Notes: a model not told the origin generated them from the letters alone. DNA of 64,000 nt from JAPOVO01 sp026708165 (GCA_965208775.1 OZ242360.1:930001-994000); one strand, 5' to 3'. Numbered from the stretch's first letter, positions 9,752 to 18,668 are shown. Numbers and translations are program-made.

Positions 9752-10055
9752 CGGCAATACATCTCACGGAATGCGCAGACGTGCTATTCCAGGCGCCCCC
9801 GGCCATCGCGGGGATGAAATGGACCCGCGTCTCCTCCTTTACTCTCGCCCGCAAACCGGACCGGTTGCTTACACCGTCAACGAACACTTGCATCCCGGGC
9901 CGGAGCTTGCCGTCCTTCAGCAGCCGTTCCCTGAAGCCCGGATGTTTCGCTTCCATTGCTTCGATCACCTCTCGCACGTTATCTCCGGCCACGTCGATCC
10001 GCGCCGCGCCTTCGGTTAGCTCTCGCATGGCTGACGGGACATGGACCACCGCCAC
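9744..10055 (-). CDS. MoaD/ThiS-like ubiquitin-fold sulfur-carrier protein with a C-terminal tail beyond Gly-Gly
   Basis: Small beta-grasp protein of 103 residues starting MAVVHVPSAMREL and containing the DNVREVIEAMEAKHPGFRERL helix region and VFVDGVS strand typical of bacterial MoaD-like carriers. Such carriers are activated at a C-terminal Gly-Gly by an E1-like enzyme, for molybdopterin synthesis or protein/sulfur conjugation. Here the Gly-Gly (FIPAMAGG, residues 80-87) is not terminal: sixteen more residues (AWNSTS...ADE) follow. The GTG start at 10055 has AAGGAGT at 7 bases. The stop overlaps the start of the next gene by 8 bases. The neighbouring XDH-family molybdenum enzyme gene makes a cofactor link tempting but unproven. 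Either the tail is trimmed by a protease or it is a recent extension; see findings. Confidence 0.8.
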   Translation of the reverse strand: MAVVHVPSAMRELTEGAARIDVAGDNVREVIEAMEAKHPGFRERLLKDGKLRPGMQVFVDGVSNRSGLRARVKEETRVHFIPAMAGGAWNSTSAHSVRCIADE

Positions 10056-10228
10056 TAGGCGACTCCTTATTACAAGCGACCCTTTCGATAGATTACGCGA
10101 TCCGCCCGCTCGGGCCTGATACCGGCCGGAGCCGCGACCTCGTCGTCATTCGCCGAGGTTTTCCTCATGGTCAGCAGCCAACCGCAAGATCGAGACCCTG
10201 CCCATGCATTGCCTTTCACACCGTCACA

Positions 10229-11449
10229 TCAATCGGAGGCGTTGTCAAAGTCGAATCCATATCGCTGCACGATCAGATCGACGTTGCGTTCCGAAAACTG
10301 GCGCTCGGCGAAAGCGCGTGCCTGCGCACCGAGCGATCCCAGGGCGGCTCGATCAGACAGCATGGCGGATACCTTCGATTGGAATGCGTCGACGGTCGGC
10401 TCAATCAGCCGGCCGTTTTCAGACGTAACCGTTTCCCGCAGACCGCCCAAATCACTCGCGACAACCGGCGTGCCGGCGGCGCTGCTCTCCAGGACCACGA
10501 GACCCGCGGCCTCGTCATACTGCGAAGGCACCAACAGAAGGTCGGCGGCCGCATACATTCCCGCGATTGTCCTGAGGCGACCATCTTCAGGACCGCCCGG
10601 GTCCCGCATCAGGTCGAGATTGGCAATCGCCGCCGCCGCGTCGACGACTTCATCGTCCATGTCTCCTTCGGCTCCCAGCATCCTGAAACGCACGTCGGGC
10701 ATCCGCCGGGCAAGCTCCAGCACTATTTCGACGCCTTTCTTGCGTAGCAGCCGCCCCACGAACAAGCAGGTCGGTACCGACGGCTCCCAGCCCAGGCCCG
10801 CACGCGCCTCGGCCCTGCTACGCGCCGGCCTGAACACGTCGACGTCTACCCAGTGGCGATAGACGCCCACCCGTGCCGGATCCAATCCGATTGATACCAG
10901 TTCCCGGCGTGACGCCTCGCTCACCGCCAGAGTCTGGTCCACGCGCCGGAGCAACATCCCCACGGCTTTTGCAAGCGGTGAACCTTGGGTTAGACCGTAC
11001 ACGGCGTGGGTACTCACAACGATGGGTTGGCGCAAACCAGTCCACCGCATTCCCAGGGCGACAACGGCGGCCGCGAACCCGTGCGCGTGGATTACATCGA
11101 AATCGGTCTTCTCCATAATCCGATATCGGATGGCGCCCGCCAGCAGTCCTGGAACCAGGTATGCGAAGTTGAGCGGCGCGTACGGTTCGATGCGCGGATG
11201 CCAGCCCCGCCCGAACCACGGAATGCGGATCACCTCGCCATTCGGGAGCGGTTCGCGTGCTGCGGCTTTGACTGGGGAGACGAGCGGCTGATACGTGAGC
11301 AGCGTGACGAGTATGTTCCGCCTCGCCAGCGCGGCGATAAGCCGGTCGATGTGCGTCTCCGCCCCGCCTCGGTTGGGCGAGGCGAACGGCGTCAGAATAA
11401 GCACGCGCCGCGGCTTGCGCGACCTCGGGCTATTCGCCTCGACGGGCAT
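10229..11449 (-). CDS. Glycosyltransferase family 4 (GT-B fold)
   Basis: Predicted retaining sugar transferase acting on cell-surface glycans or glycolipids, cytoplasmic or membrane-peripheral. The 406 residues have the N-terminal Rossmann start VLILTPFASPNRGGAETH (residues 16-33), which is the usual GGxExH acceptor-side motif of GT4. They also have HAHGFAAA, VVSTHAVYGL, the donor-domain entry FVGRLLRKKG (230-239) and the EX7E nucleotide-sugar motif (E313...E321) in EAAGLVVLES. There is no signal peptide or strong membrane segment. No polysaccharide operon surrounds it; downstream on the same strand is the MoaD-like gene after 173 bases. Donor and acceptor are unknown. Confidence 0.9.
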   Translation of the reverse strand: MPVEANSPRSRKPRRVLILTPFASPNRGGAETHIDRLIAALARRNILVTLLTYQPLVSPVKAAAREPLPNGEVIRIPWFGRGWHPRIEPYAPLNFAYLVPGLLAGAIRYRIMEKTDFDVIHAHGFAAAVVALGMRWTGLRQPIVVSTHAVYGLTQGSPLAKAVGMLLRRVDQTLAVSEASRRELVSIGLDPARVGVYRHWVDVDVFRPARSRAEARAGLGWEPSVPTCLFVGRLLRKKGVEIVLELARRMPDVRFRMLGAEGDMDDEVVDAAAAIANLDLMRDPGGPEDGRLRTIAGMYAAADLLLVPSQYDEAAGLVVLESSAAGTPVVASDLGGLRETVTSENGRLIEPTVDAFQSKVSAMLSDRAALGSLGAQARAFAERQFSERNVDLIVQRYGFDFDNASD

Positions 11450-11551
11450 ATTTACATACGCGCGGACGGCCCGCGCGGCGATTCAGGAATCGCGCCTACA
11501 GTTAGTTCCCGCATGACTGAGGCGACAAGATCCGCAGCCAGCGGCTGACTT

Positions 11552-13822
11552 CTATCCGCCGTTTTCCGAGATCGCCAGGCTGACCTTGTGCGGTGCCATC
11601 GGCAGATCTCGCATCCGCACTCCAACCGCATCGTAGATCGCGTTCGCAATCGCCGCCGGAGGCGGAACGATCGGGACCTCTCCAACGCCGCGGACGCCAT
11701 ACGGATGATCGGGATTCGGCACCTCGACGATGATAGTGTCGACCATCGGCAGGTCCAGAGTCGTAGGCATTCGATAGTCCAGCAGGCTCGCGTTGCGCAG
11801 GCAGCCGTCGGAGTCGTAGAAATACTCCTCGTTCAGCGCCCAGCCGATCCCCTGAACCACGCCGCCTTGCATCTGCCCCTCGACGTAGGGTGGATAGATC
11901 GCAATTCCCGCGTCCTGGACAGCCGTGTATCGAAGAATCTCTACCTTGCCGGTCTCCTCGTCGACCTCCACGTCGGCTACGTGCACCGCGAAAGCGCCGC
12001 CCTCTCTTTCCGGCGTCACGCTGGCGGTGGCGACGACCTCGATGTTGTTCTCGTTGAGGATGGCGGCGGCCTCTTTGAGCGTCGCGGTCGTTCCGTTAGC
12101 GGAATAGGTCCCGTTTTCGAACACGACTGCGTCAACCGATTCTTCCCACGCCTCCGCCAGTCCCGTGATGATCTGCCGGATCATCTCCTGCGCGACCTCG
12201 AAACTCGCCTGGCCGGTGCAGTACGTGACGCGGCTGCCGCCGGTAACGTCGGTGTATCCGACCGAATCAGTATCGGCGACGATGGGATTGACGTCTTCCA
12301 CGGGAATGCCGAGGGGTTCGGCAAGCTGCATCGCCACTGAGGTGCGCGTGCCGCCAATGTCGGTCGATCCCTGTGTCAGGGTAACCGTGCCGTCTGGATT
12401 CAACCGGCCGGTGGCCGACGAAGTACCGCCCCAGTTGAACCAGAAACCTGAGGCGAATCCACGCCCTCGCTTCTTGCCGGGAACGCGCTCCAGCGGCGTC
12501 TGCCAGTGCTCGGAGTCTCGCGCGGCCTCCACGCACTCTATGTTGCCGACTGGTGGGTAGATCAGTCCGTCGGCTCGCAGAGTGCCTTCCTGAGAGGCGT
12601 TACGAAGCCGAAACTCGACCGGATCCATGTCCAGCGCTTCGCACATCTCGTCGACGACGGCCTCGACAGCAAATTCAGTGATCGTCGCGCCGGGCGCCCG
12701 GTACGCGTGCGACTTCGGTTTGTTGACGACGACGTCGAATCCGTCGACCCGGAAGTTCGTCAGCTTGTACGGCGCGAAGGCGCACTTGCAACCCGCGTCG
12801 AGAGGCGAACCAGGGTATCCGCCAGCCTCGAACGCGATCCACGTCTCGAGCGCCGTGATATCGCCGGCGTTGGTGGATCCGATCTTCACCCGCACGTAGG
12901 CGCCAGGAGTCGGACCTGTGGCCTTGAGGACTTCCGCGCGGTCCATTGTCATCTTGACCGGCCGCCCGCTCTTCCTGGAGAGCAGGGCGGCGAGCGGCTC
13001 TAGATATACAGTCGTCTTGCCGCCAAAGCCACCGCCGATCTCGGCAGGTATGACTTTTATCTTGAATATCGGTACTTGGAGCAGATCGCTTAGCTCGGAC
13101 CTCACACTGAACGAGCCCTGGGTGGAGCACCAAACTTTGATGTAGCCATCGGCTCCCCACACGGCCGTGGCGTTGTGCGTTTCGATGTATCCCTGGTGAA
13201 CGGTTGCGGTCGTGAACTCCCGCTCGATAACGACGTCGGCCGCGGCGAAACCCGCCTCCATGTCGCCTTCGGCGTAGATGATGTGCTGGGCCACGTTGCT
13301 CTGCGCGTCGGCCTTAGCGCCGCCCGTGTCCATAAATAGATCGTCGTGGAGCAACGGCGCGTCCGCCTCCATGGCCTTGAGCACGTCGAGCACCGGTTCA
13401 AGGACTTCGTATTCGACCTTGATATGACGCAGTGCCTCGTCGGCGGTGTGAAAGTCCACGGCGGCTACAGCCGCGACCGCGTGCCCGTCGTAAAGGACCT
13501 TGTCACGGGCTAGCATGTTCGCGCTCTTGTGCGCGATGTTTTGCTGCTCTCCGCCTTCGCCGCCGCCAGTCTCGCCCTCGGCCGGCTCCGGCATATCGTC
13601 GCTGGTGACTACCGCAAATACGCCCGGCAGCTCCTCCGCGCCGCTCGTGTCGATCGACAGCACTCGGGCATGTGCGTGAGGACTACGGAGGACCTTTCCG
13701 TAAAGAGTCCCAGGCAGGGCCACGTCGGCCCCGTACTGAGCGCGTCCGGTCACCTTGTCCACGCCGTCATGGCGTACGGGACTTGTTCCTATTACCTTAA
13801 AGTCGCCTGTTTGCACTGCCAT
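11552..13822 (-). CDS. Xanthine dehydrogenase-family molybdopterin-binding (large) subunit
   Basis: Molybdenum-cofactor subunit of an XDH/aldehyde-oxidoreductase-type hydroxylase. The 756 residues start with VIGTSPVRHDGVDKVTG, the usual Ald_Xan_dh entry. They contain the Moco-binding IPAEIGGGFGGKT, an AYRAPGATITEF segment where CO dehydrogenase form I would have AYxCSFR, GSTDIGGTRT, and the C-terminal GVGEVPIVPP with the catalytic glutamate. The AYRAPG signature argues against a true CO dehydrogenase. ATG 13822 has AGGAGA at 8 bases. No iron-sulfur or FAD subunit is adjacent; matching ones lie about 28 kb away (41714-43085). An acidic/glycine-rich insert (EPAEGETGGGEGGEQQ, roughly residues 79-94) is slightly unusual. 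Substrate unknown. Confidence 0.92.
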   Translation of the reverse strand: MAVQTGDFKVIGTSPVRHDGVDKVTGRAQYGADVALPGTLYGKVLRSPHAHARVLSIDTSGAEELPGVFAVVTSDDMPEPAEGETGGGEGGEQQNIAHKSANMLARDKVLYDGHAVAAVAAVDFHTADEALRHIKVEYEVLEPVLDVLKAMEADAPLLHDDLFMDTGGAKADAQSNVAQHIIYAEGDMEAGFAAADVVIEREFTTATVHQGYIETHNATAVWGADGYIKVWCSTQGSFSVRSELSDLLQVPIFKIKVIPAEIGGGFGGKTTVYLEPLAALLSRKSGRPVKMTMDRAEVLKATGPTPGAYVRVKIGSTNAGDITALETWIAFEAGGYPGSPLDAGCKCAFAPYKLTNFRVDGFDVVVNKPKSHAYRAPGATITEFAVEAVVDEMCEALDMDPVEFRLRNASQEGTLRADGLIYPPVGNIECVEAARDSEHWQTPLERVPGKKRGRGFASGFWFNWGGTSSATGRLNPDGTVTLTQGSTDIGGTRTSVAMQLAEPLGIPVEDVNPIVADTDSVGYTDVTGGSRVTYCTGQASFEVAQEMIRQIITGLAEAWEESVDAVVFENGTYSANGTTATLKEAAAILNENNIEVVATASVTPEREGGAFAVHVADVEVDEETGKVEILRYTAVQDAGIAIYPPYVEGQMQGGVVQGIGWALNEEYFYDSDGCLRNASLLDYRMPTTLDLPMVDTIIVEVPNPDHPYGVRGVGEVPIVPPPAAIANAIYDAVGVRMRDLPMAPHKVSLAISENGG

Positions 13823-14028
13823 CAGCCAACTTCTCCTGTTTCCCCGGCGGGCGGTCGCGCCGGGTCCCCGACTGCACGCTATCGCCTAAAGCTGTATAGG
13901 ATGATACCGATTTCCGCGCCTCTATGAAGCGGCCGATGGGCCGATTCCAGCCGTTGATGAGGTTAATCGAGCCTCAGTCTTCTACGGGAAACGGCTTCTT
14001 GGAACCTGCCCGCGCCGCACGCAGACCG

Positions 14029-15228
14029 CTAGTTCCGGTACGCCCCGGCCACCTTGGCCACAATCGCCGCCATGTCCTCGATATCGGCGTCGGAATACTT
14101 GTCGGTCCACGGCCATCGGACCGTATTCGAGAGATGCTCGCGGGCGTTCGGCAAACTCTCCAGAATGGCTTCGCGGTCTTCCATAAACGTGTGGCTATAC
14201 GGAATCAGGTAATACATCGCGGGACCGCACCTTAGCCCTTCGGCGTTGAGCGCGTCGATGAAGTAGCCCGTGTCGACCCGAAACGCCTCGGTCGCTATCC
14301 GGAAGTGGTAGAGCCAGTGGACGTGCGAGGTGTTCGACGGGACGAACGGAGGCATTATCCCGTCGATCTTCTCCAGCTTGGCCGAAAGCCTGTTCGCCAG
14401 CTCGACCCGCTGGCGGTTCTGCTCCGGCACGGCGGGAAGCTGCGCCAGCCCAACCGCTGCTTCGAGATGTCCGTATCGAAAGGCGTGGCCGATGGTCTCG
14501 TGCACGCGGGTCCCGCGCTCGGCGGGACGCGCTCCGCGGTCGTGTGCGATGTATCGAATCGCGCGGGCAAGGTCGCCGTCGTCGGTTATCGCCATCCCGC
14601 CGTGATCGGTCGAGATGTGCTTCTCCGCCTCGAAGGAATAACACCCCACGTCGCCGATGGTGCCCGCCGTCCGCGTCCCGTAAGTCGCGAACGGGGCCTG
14701 ACACACGTCCTCAATCAACAGGACGTCGTGTTTTCGCGCCAGCTCCACGATCGGATCCATGTCACACACATGACCGTACATGTGCACGGCAATGATGGCT
14801 TTCGTGCGCGGGGTTATGACCTTTTCGATCTCTTTGGCAGTTATCAGCCCCGTCCTCACGTCCACATCCGGGAAAACGGCCTTCGCGCCCTGCACGAAGA
14901 TGCCCTTCACTGACCCGTAATCCGTTATGGGGCTTGCGATCACCTCGTCGCCGGGCCCTACGCCTATCGTGGCGAGGACGGCGTGCAGCGCGTCGGTGCA
15001 GTTCGACAGAGCCACCGCATGCTTCGTGCCCATCGCCTGAGCGAACGCTCGCTCGTATTCCCCGATCATGTCGAGAGTGAACCCGCTATCGAGCAGCCTC
15101 GCGACGTTCTCCTTGGCGCCCGGCGCTATGGCTCGCGGAAACACGAGGGGAATCGGGTCGCTGGCATCACGCACCGGTTCTCCGCCGTGGATGGCAAGCT
15201 CGCCTGATCGGACCTCGGTAATAGCCAC
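14029..15228 (-). CDS. DegT/DnrJ/EryC1/StrS-family PLP aminotransferase (copy 1)
   Basis: Fold-type I PLP enzyme that typically aminates keto-sugars or keto-cyclitols. 399 residues, GTG start at 15228 with GGGAG upstream. The IHGGEPVR N-terminus is typical of the AHBA-synthase/aminocyclitol branch. PLP ligands are visible: Lys203 in the FEAEKHIST segment, Asp174 in LIEDVCQ, and the GDVGCYSF stretch. It is closely similar in pattern to the product of 16912-18120 (both have GPGDEV, DYGS, EEI/MEKVITPRTKAIIAVH and a Lys at 203), so the two look like duplicates; the intervening 15445-16662 copy is more diverged. No nucleotide-sugar synthesis genes are nearby, which leaves the substrate open. Confidence 0.9.
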   Translation of the reverse strand: MAITEVRSGELAIHGGEPVRDASDPIPLVFPRAIAPGAKENVARLLDSGFTLDMIGEYERAFAQAMGTKHAVALSNCTDALHAVLATIGVGPGDEVIASPITDYGSVKGIFVQGAKAVFPDVDVRTGLITAKEIEKVITPRTKAIIAVHMYGHVCDMDPIVELARKHDVLLIEDVCQAPFATYGTRTAGTIGDVGCYSFEAEKHISTDHGGMAITDDGDLARAIRYIAHDRGARPAERGTRVHETIGHAFRYGHLEAAVGLAQLPAVPEQNRQRVELANRLSAKLEKIDGIMPPFVPSNTSHVHWLYHFRIATEAFRVDTGYFIDALNAEGLRCGPAMYYLIPYSHTFMEDREAILESLPNAREHLSNTVRWPWTDKYSDADIEDMAAIVAKVAGAYRN

Positions 15229-15351
15229 TTCTTCACTCCCACGGCCCCAGGAACATCAGGGCCCAACCTCACCCGGAAACTTCCAACGATCCCCGAAAGT
15301 CTAGCCCGCCGTCAAATCGAGGGAGGATCGGCGGCCCAGGATTCCATGCAC

Positions 15352-15368
15352 CCTGAGCCTGTCGAAGG
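15352..15368. repeat. Interspersed repeat, TGAGCCTGTCGAAGG type (copy 1)
   Basis: The sequence CCTGAGCCTGTCGAAGG lies in the 216-base spacer between two DegT genes, which holds nothing else I recognise. It is one of at least four related copies in this window, all intergenic (others at 19524-19538, 19584-19616 and 53398-53431). The common core is TTCGACAAGCTCAGG or its reverse complement. I recall similar sequences scattered in many unrelated bacterial genomes; their function is unknown. Confidence 0.6.
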
Positions 15369-15444
15369 GCGCACGGAGCATGCTCTCCTCCCCGACGGCG
15401 AGGAGCGTAAATCGAAAATGGAACCAGGTCGAGAATCTAGGATG

Positions 15445-16662
15445 CTACGCGCTCAGCCCCTCCGCGACCTTCGCTATCGCGGCGGCCATGTCCCTGATAT
15501 CGTCCTCCGAGTACGCTTCGTTCAGCGACACGCCCACCATCCGCCCCATCATTTCTTCGGTCACCGGGCACGCGCCTTCTGCGTAGTTGAACTCGTGGTC
15601 GGTGAACTCGCTCGTAAACGGGAAGTGCGAATCGCCGAAATAGTTCTTCTCGCGGAGCGCCTGCGAGCACAGGTAGATCGGCCTGCCGATGTAAGCCTGC
15701 GTGCTCGCCACGCCCTCCGCAATCAAAGCCCTCGCGAACTCCAGCGCGTTGAAGCCGGGCGTCCGAAGCGGATACGTCCAATATCCGTGCTCCGAGCCGG
15801 GCGTTACCGCTACCGGTTCGAGTCCGGGAATGCCGCTTATCAGGCTGGTGAGCAGCTCGCCAAGCTCCTGCCTGCGCAAGACGACGCCGCGCAGCTTCGG
15901 GATCTGCGCCAGGCCCACCGCCGCGGTCAGCTCGTTCATGCGGTAGGTTGGAGCCAGGAAATCGTATTCGCGGTGACCGACTTCGGTGGAGACGACCGCC
16001 TTGTTCATGAACAGCCTCATCCGCTCGGCGTAGGCGTCGTTTTCGGTAATCGTCATGCCGCCGTCGCCGGTCGTCATGAACTTACTCTGCTGCAGGCTGA
16101 AACAGCCTATATCTCCATAGGTCCCAATGTACCGCCCGTTGAGCTTGATCGCATGGGACTGGCTGCAATCCTCGATGAGGGTCACGCCATGCCGCTTGGC
16201 CACGTCCGCCATGGCGGCGATATCGGCGGAGTTTCCGAACAGGTGCACGACGACTATGGCGCGAGTGCGGCTGGTGATCTTCCTTTCGACGTCGGCAGGG
16301 TCCATGTTGAACGTTGCCGGGTCGATGTCGGCGAACACCGGAATCGCCGTTTGCAGCATTATCGCGGTGATGGTCCCCACGTCGGTTATCGGCGCGGTGA
16401 TGATTTCGTCGCCCGGATCGGGGTCGATTGCTCCGATAGCTACGTGAAGCGCCGCCGATCCTGAAGTCGAGCTCACGGCGTGCTTCGCCCCGTAAAACCC
16501 CGCGAACTCACGCTCGAACCTCTCCACGAAGCTGCCCATGTACAGACTCTGCGTACGCAGCGCGGCTACTACCAGCCGCTCCTCCTCTTCCCCGAACGGC
16601 TCTCGGTTGGGAAACGGCTGCTTCCTTACCGGCTCTCCGCCGTGAATCGCGAGTTTCGACAT
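15445..16662 (-). CDS. DegT/DnrJ/EryC1/StrS-family PLP aminotransferase (copy 2)
   Basis: PLP aminotransferase of 405 residues from ATG 16662, which follows a strong GGGGAGGGGG Shine-Dalgarno region; the frame is open for 32 more codons upstream but those residues do not look like the family. The product opens with MSKLAIHGGEPVRKQPF, has GSAALHVAIGAIDPDPGDEI for cofactor phosphate binding, Asp165 in LIEDCSQSHA and Lys194 in SLQQSKFMTTGDGG, the standard DegT schiff-base region. It is the closest of the three to classical AHBA-synthase/StrS proteins. It is divergent from the third copy, with a 249-base shared upstream region. Substrate is probably a keto-sugar or cyclitol ketone. Confidence 0.92.
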   Translation of the reverse strand: MSKLAIHGGEPVRKQPFPNREPFGEEEERLVVAALRTQSLYMGSFVERFEREFAGFYGAKHAVSSTSGSAALHVAIGAIDPDPGDEIITAPITDVGTITAIMLQTAIPVFADIDPATFNMDPADVERKITSRTRAIVVVHLFGNSADIAAMADVAKRHGVTLIEDCSQSHAIKLNGRYIGTYGDIGCFSLQQSKFMTTGDGGMTITENDAYAERMRLFMNKAVVSTEVGHREYDFLAPTYRMNELTAAVGLAQIPKLRGVVLRRQELGELLTSLISGIPGLEPVAVTPGSEHGYWTYPLRTPGFNALEFARALIAEGVASTQAYIGRPIYLCSQALREKNYFGDSHFPFTSEFTDHEFNYAEGACPVTEEMMGRMVGVSLNEAYSEDDIRDMAAAIAKVAEGLSA

Positions 16663-16911
16663 CAAGCTATCCCCCTCCCCGCGGCGGACTGACTCCGCCT
16701 GATCGAGCACCGTTACCGGCGACGGCCGGACCAGGCCCAGCCGCGCCCCGCAAAGCATAAACGGCGCTTCGCGGCATCTCGAAATCGGACATCCAGTTGG
16801 CTGTTACCGACCTCGGCAAGCCCCACCAGCGCAACAATTCGCGATGTGTGCTATCAATGGGCGCGAAATAGGGCGGCGGAGACGGTCGGCGCACGGATTT
16901 GGAGGAGTAGG
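16663..16911. promoter_or_regulatory. Divergent intergenic region between two aminotransferase genes
   Basis: 249 bases separate the starts of two oppositely transcribed DegT genes, so both promoters must lie here. Each end carries a clear Shine-Dalgarno site (GGGGAGGGGG for the minus gene, GGAGGAG at 16901-16907 for the plus gene). A TATCAAT near 16851 could be a -10 box for the plus gene and an AGCATAAA near 16756 for the minus gene, but neither has a convincing -35 partner. No operator-like palindrome was seen. Confidence 0.4.
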
Positions 16912-18120
16912 GTGGTTACCAGTTCGGTCGCATCGGGCAAGCTGGCGGTTGAGGGCGGAACACCTGTGCGGGGGCCCGACAATCCATTCACCAGGAACTC
17001 CCCGCGCGAAATGGGTCCCAAGGCCCTCGACCTCGTAAAGAAGGTGCTCGACAGCGGTTGGACCTACAGCATGGTCGCCGACTTCGAGCAGGTCTTCGCC
17101 GAGGCCTGCGGGACCGATTACGCGGTGGGCGTCTCCAACTGCACCGCGGCCAACCACGCGGTGCTTGGCGCGCTCGGAATCGGACCGGGCGACGAGGTAG
17201 TCGTCAGCGCAATTTCCGACTACGGGTCGATTGCCGGAATCGGCTATCAGGGCGCCAAGATCGCGTTTTCGGACGTCGACGAGCATACGGGCAAAACCAC
17301 GGCTGAAGAGATGGAGAAGGTCATTACGCCTCGCACCAAGGCAATCATCGCCGTGCACTTCTACGGTCAGATGTGCGAGATGGACCCCATCGTCGAGCTA
17401 GGCCGCAAACACGGCGTGCCGGTTATCGAAGACGTGGCCCAGACGACGCTCGGCCACTACAAAGGCAAGACGGCGGGAAGCATCGGCGACATCGGTACCT
17501 TCTCGTTCAACTCCAGCAAGCTGCTCTCCACCAACACCGGCGGAGCGGTCACGACCGACAACCAAGAGCTGGCCGAAGCGGTGCGGCGGTTTGCCGTCGA
17601 CCGCGGAGCCATCTATCTCGTCAACCAGATAGGCGCGGCCCGCTATCATCCCGGCCCCGGCTACAACTACCGCATGGGAGAGTTGGAAGCGGCGGTCGCC
17701 ATTGCCAATCTCGAAACTCTGCCGGCGCAGAACGAGCGGCGTATCGAGCGCGGCGAGAAGCTCTCGGCGGAGCTCGCCAAGATCGACGGGCTGACACCTC
17801 CGCGGGTCAGCGAGCCAGGCTCACACCTCTACTGGATGTACCACGTTCAGTTCGACCGCGAGAAGTTCCGGGTCGGCATGGACGAGATAGAGCTGGCGAT
17901 CAAGGCGGAAGGACTCGACGGGATGTTCCCGATGTACTACCTCATCCCGCACAGTCACCATTTCCTCGAAAATCGAGAGCAGGACCTGGCCCGGCTGGTC
18001 AACGCGCGCTCGCACGTGGAAACCACGTTCCGGTTTAGCTGGACTTACAGGATGACCGATTCCGACATCACCGACATCGCCGAGGTGTTCGCCAAGGTCA
18101 CCGACGCTTACCGAGCATAG
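16912..18120 (+). CDS. DegT/DnrJ/EryC1/StrS-family PLP aminotransferase (copy 3)
   Basis: 402-residue PLP aminotransferase. GTG 16912 is chosen because GGAGGAG sits 4-5 bases upstream and the protein then starts VVTSSVASGKLAVEGGTPVR, matching the IHGGEPVR start of its paralogues; the frame runs open 22 codons further without family similarity. PLP Lys203 is in FNSSKLLSTNTGG and Asp174 in VIEDVAQT. The C-terminal half (MYYLIPHSHHFLENRE) matches the equivalent YYLIPYSHTFMEDRE stretch in copy 1, supporting a recent duplication. It ends nine bases before the convergent TfoX-like gene. Confidence 0.92.
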   Translation: MVTSSVASGKLAVEGGTPVRGPDNPFTRNSPREMGPKALDLVKKVLDSGWTYSMVADFEQVFAEACGTDYAVGVSNCTAANHAVLGALGIGPGDEVVVSAISDYGSIAGIGYQGAKIAFSDVDEHTGKTTAEEMEKVITPRTKAIIAVHFYGQMCEMDPIVELGRKHGVPVIEDVAQTTLGHYKGKTAGSIGDIGTFSFNSSKLLSTNTGGAVTTDNQELAEAVRRFAVDRGAIYLVNQIGAARYHPGPGYNYRMGELEAAVAIANLETLPAQNERRIERGEKLSAELAKIDGLTPPRVSEPGSHLYWMYHVQFDREKFRVGMDEIELAIKAEGLDGMFPMYYLIPHSHHFLENREQDLARLVNARSHVETTFRFSWTYRMTDSDITDIAEVFAKVTDAYRA

Positions 18121-18129
18121 GAGTCTCGC

Positions 18130-18489
18130 TTAGCGGCGTTTACGCTTGGGGGGCAGGGTCTCGGCAAACTGCAGCCCGCGTTCGATCCACGATCGCAGGC
18201 CGGCGGCGTCGGACACGCTCGCGGCGTCGAGCAGCACGTACTCCTTCATCGGTATGCCGGGCATCGGTTCAAATGGATCGGCCCCGCCGCTATCGACAAG
18301 CTCGCTTACGGCGTCCTTGCCGACCCGCACGTTCACGCGGTCGCCCCAGACTACCGCGAACATCTGCGCGTTGGAGTCTGCGAACCACGCGGCGGTGCCG
18401 AACATCAGCCTTTTCCTGGCGGGCAGCGCGGCTAGCAGATCATCCATTCGCTGGAGCAAGTCGGCGTCGGGCTTTGGCATTGAAGGCAT
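18130..18489 (-). CDS. TfoX N-terminal domain-like protein
   Basis: Small cytoplasmic protein of about 119 residues resembling the TfoX/Sxy N-terminal domain: RMDDLLAALPARKRLMFGTAAWF, then FAVVWGDRVNVRVG and a FEPMPGIPMKEYVLLD segment, the usual order of the MFG, F..V and P....Y motifs. In gammaproteobacteria TfoX regulates competence; stand-alone N-terminal domains elsewhere are of unknown role. The start is placed at ATG 18489, six bases after AGGGAG; two other in-frame ATGs (18495, 18477) are close. It is convergent with the aminotransferase to its left. Confidence 0.78.
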   Translation of the reverse strand: MPSMPKPDADLLQRMDDLLAALPARKRLMFGTAAWFADSNAQMFAVVWGDRVNVRVGKDAVSELVDSGGADPFEPMPGIPMKEYVLLDAASVSDAAGLRSWIERGLQFAETLPPKRKRR

Positions 18490-18668
18490 TGTCATCTCCC
18501 TGCGTGGTGATCGCGTAAGGCCCATCTCGAATGGCAGGGCCCTTCTGGTGTCTTCCCCGATTATGTCCCACTCGGACGCGAGCGCCCCGCCTCTCAAGAA
18601 ACTCGCGCCGTTTGATGCTATGTTGAACAGGATTCTGCGGGAAGCCGTTTGAGGGGTGGCGTGACGAC

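Noticed and set aside
11552..13822. Carbon monoxide dehydrogenase large subunit (CoxL)
   Set aside because: The active-site loop reads AYRAPG, not the AYxCSFR of form I CoxL, so only the wider XDH family is supported.
14029..18120. AHBA or aminocyclitol antibiotic biosynthetic cluster
   Set aside because: Only aminotransferases are present; there are no polyketide synthase, shikimate-type or nucleotide-sugar genes within the window.
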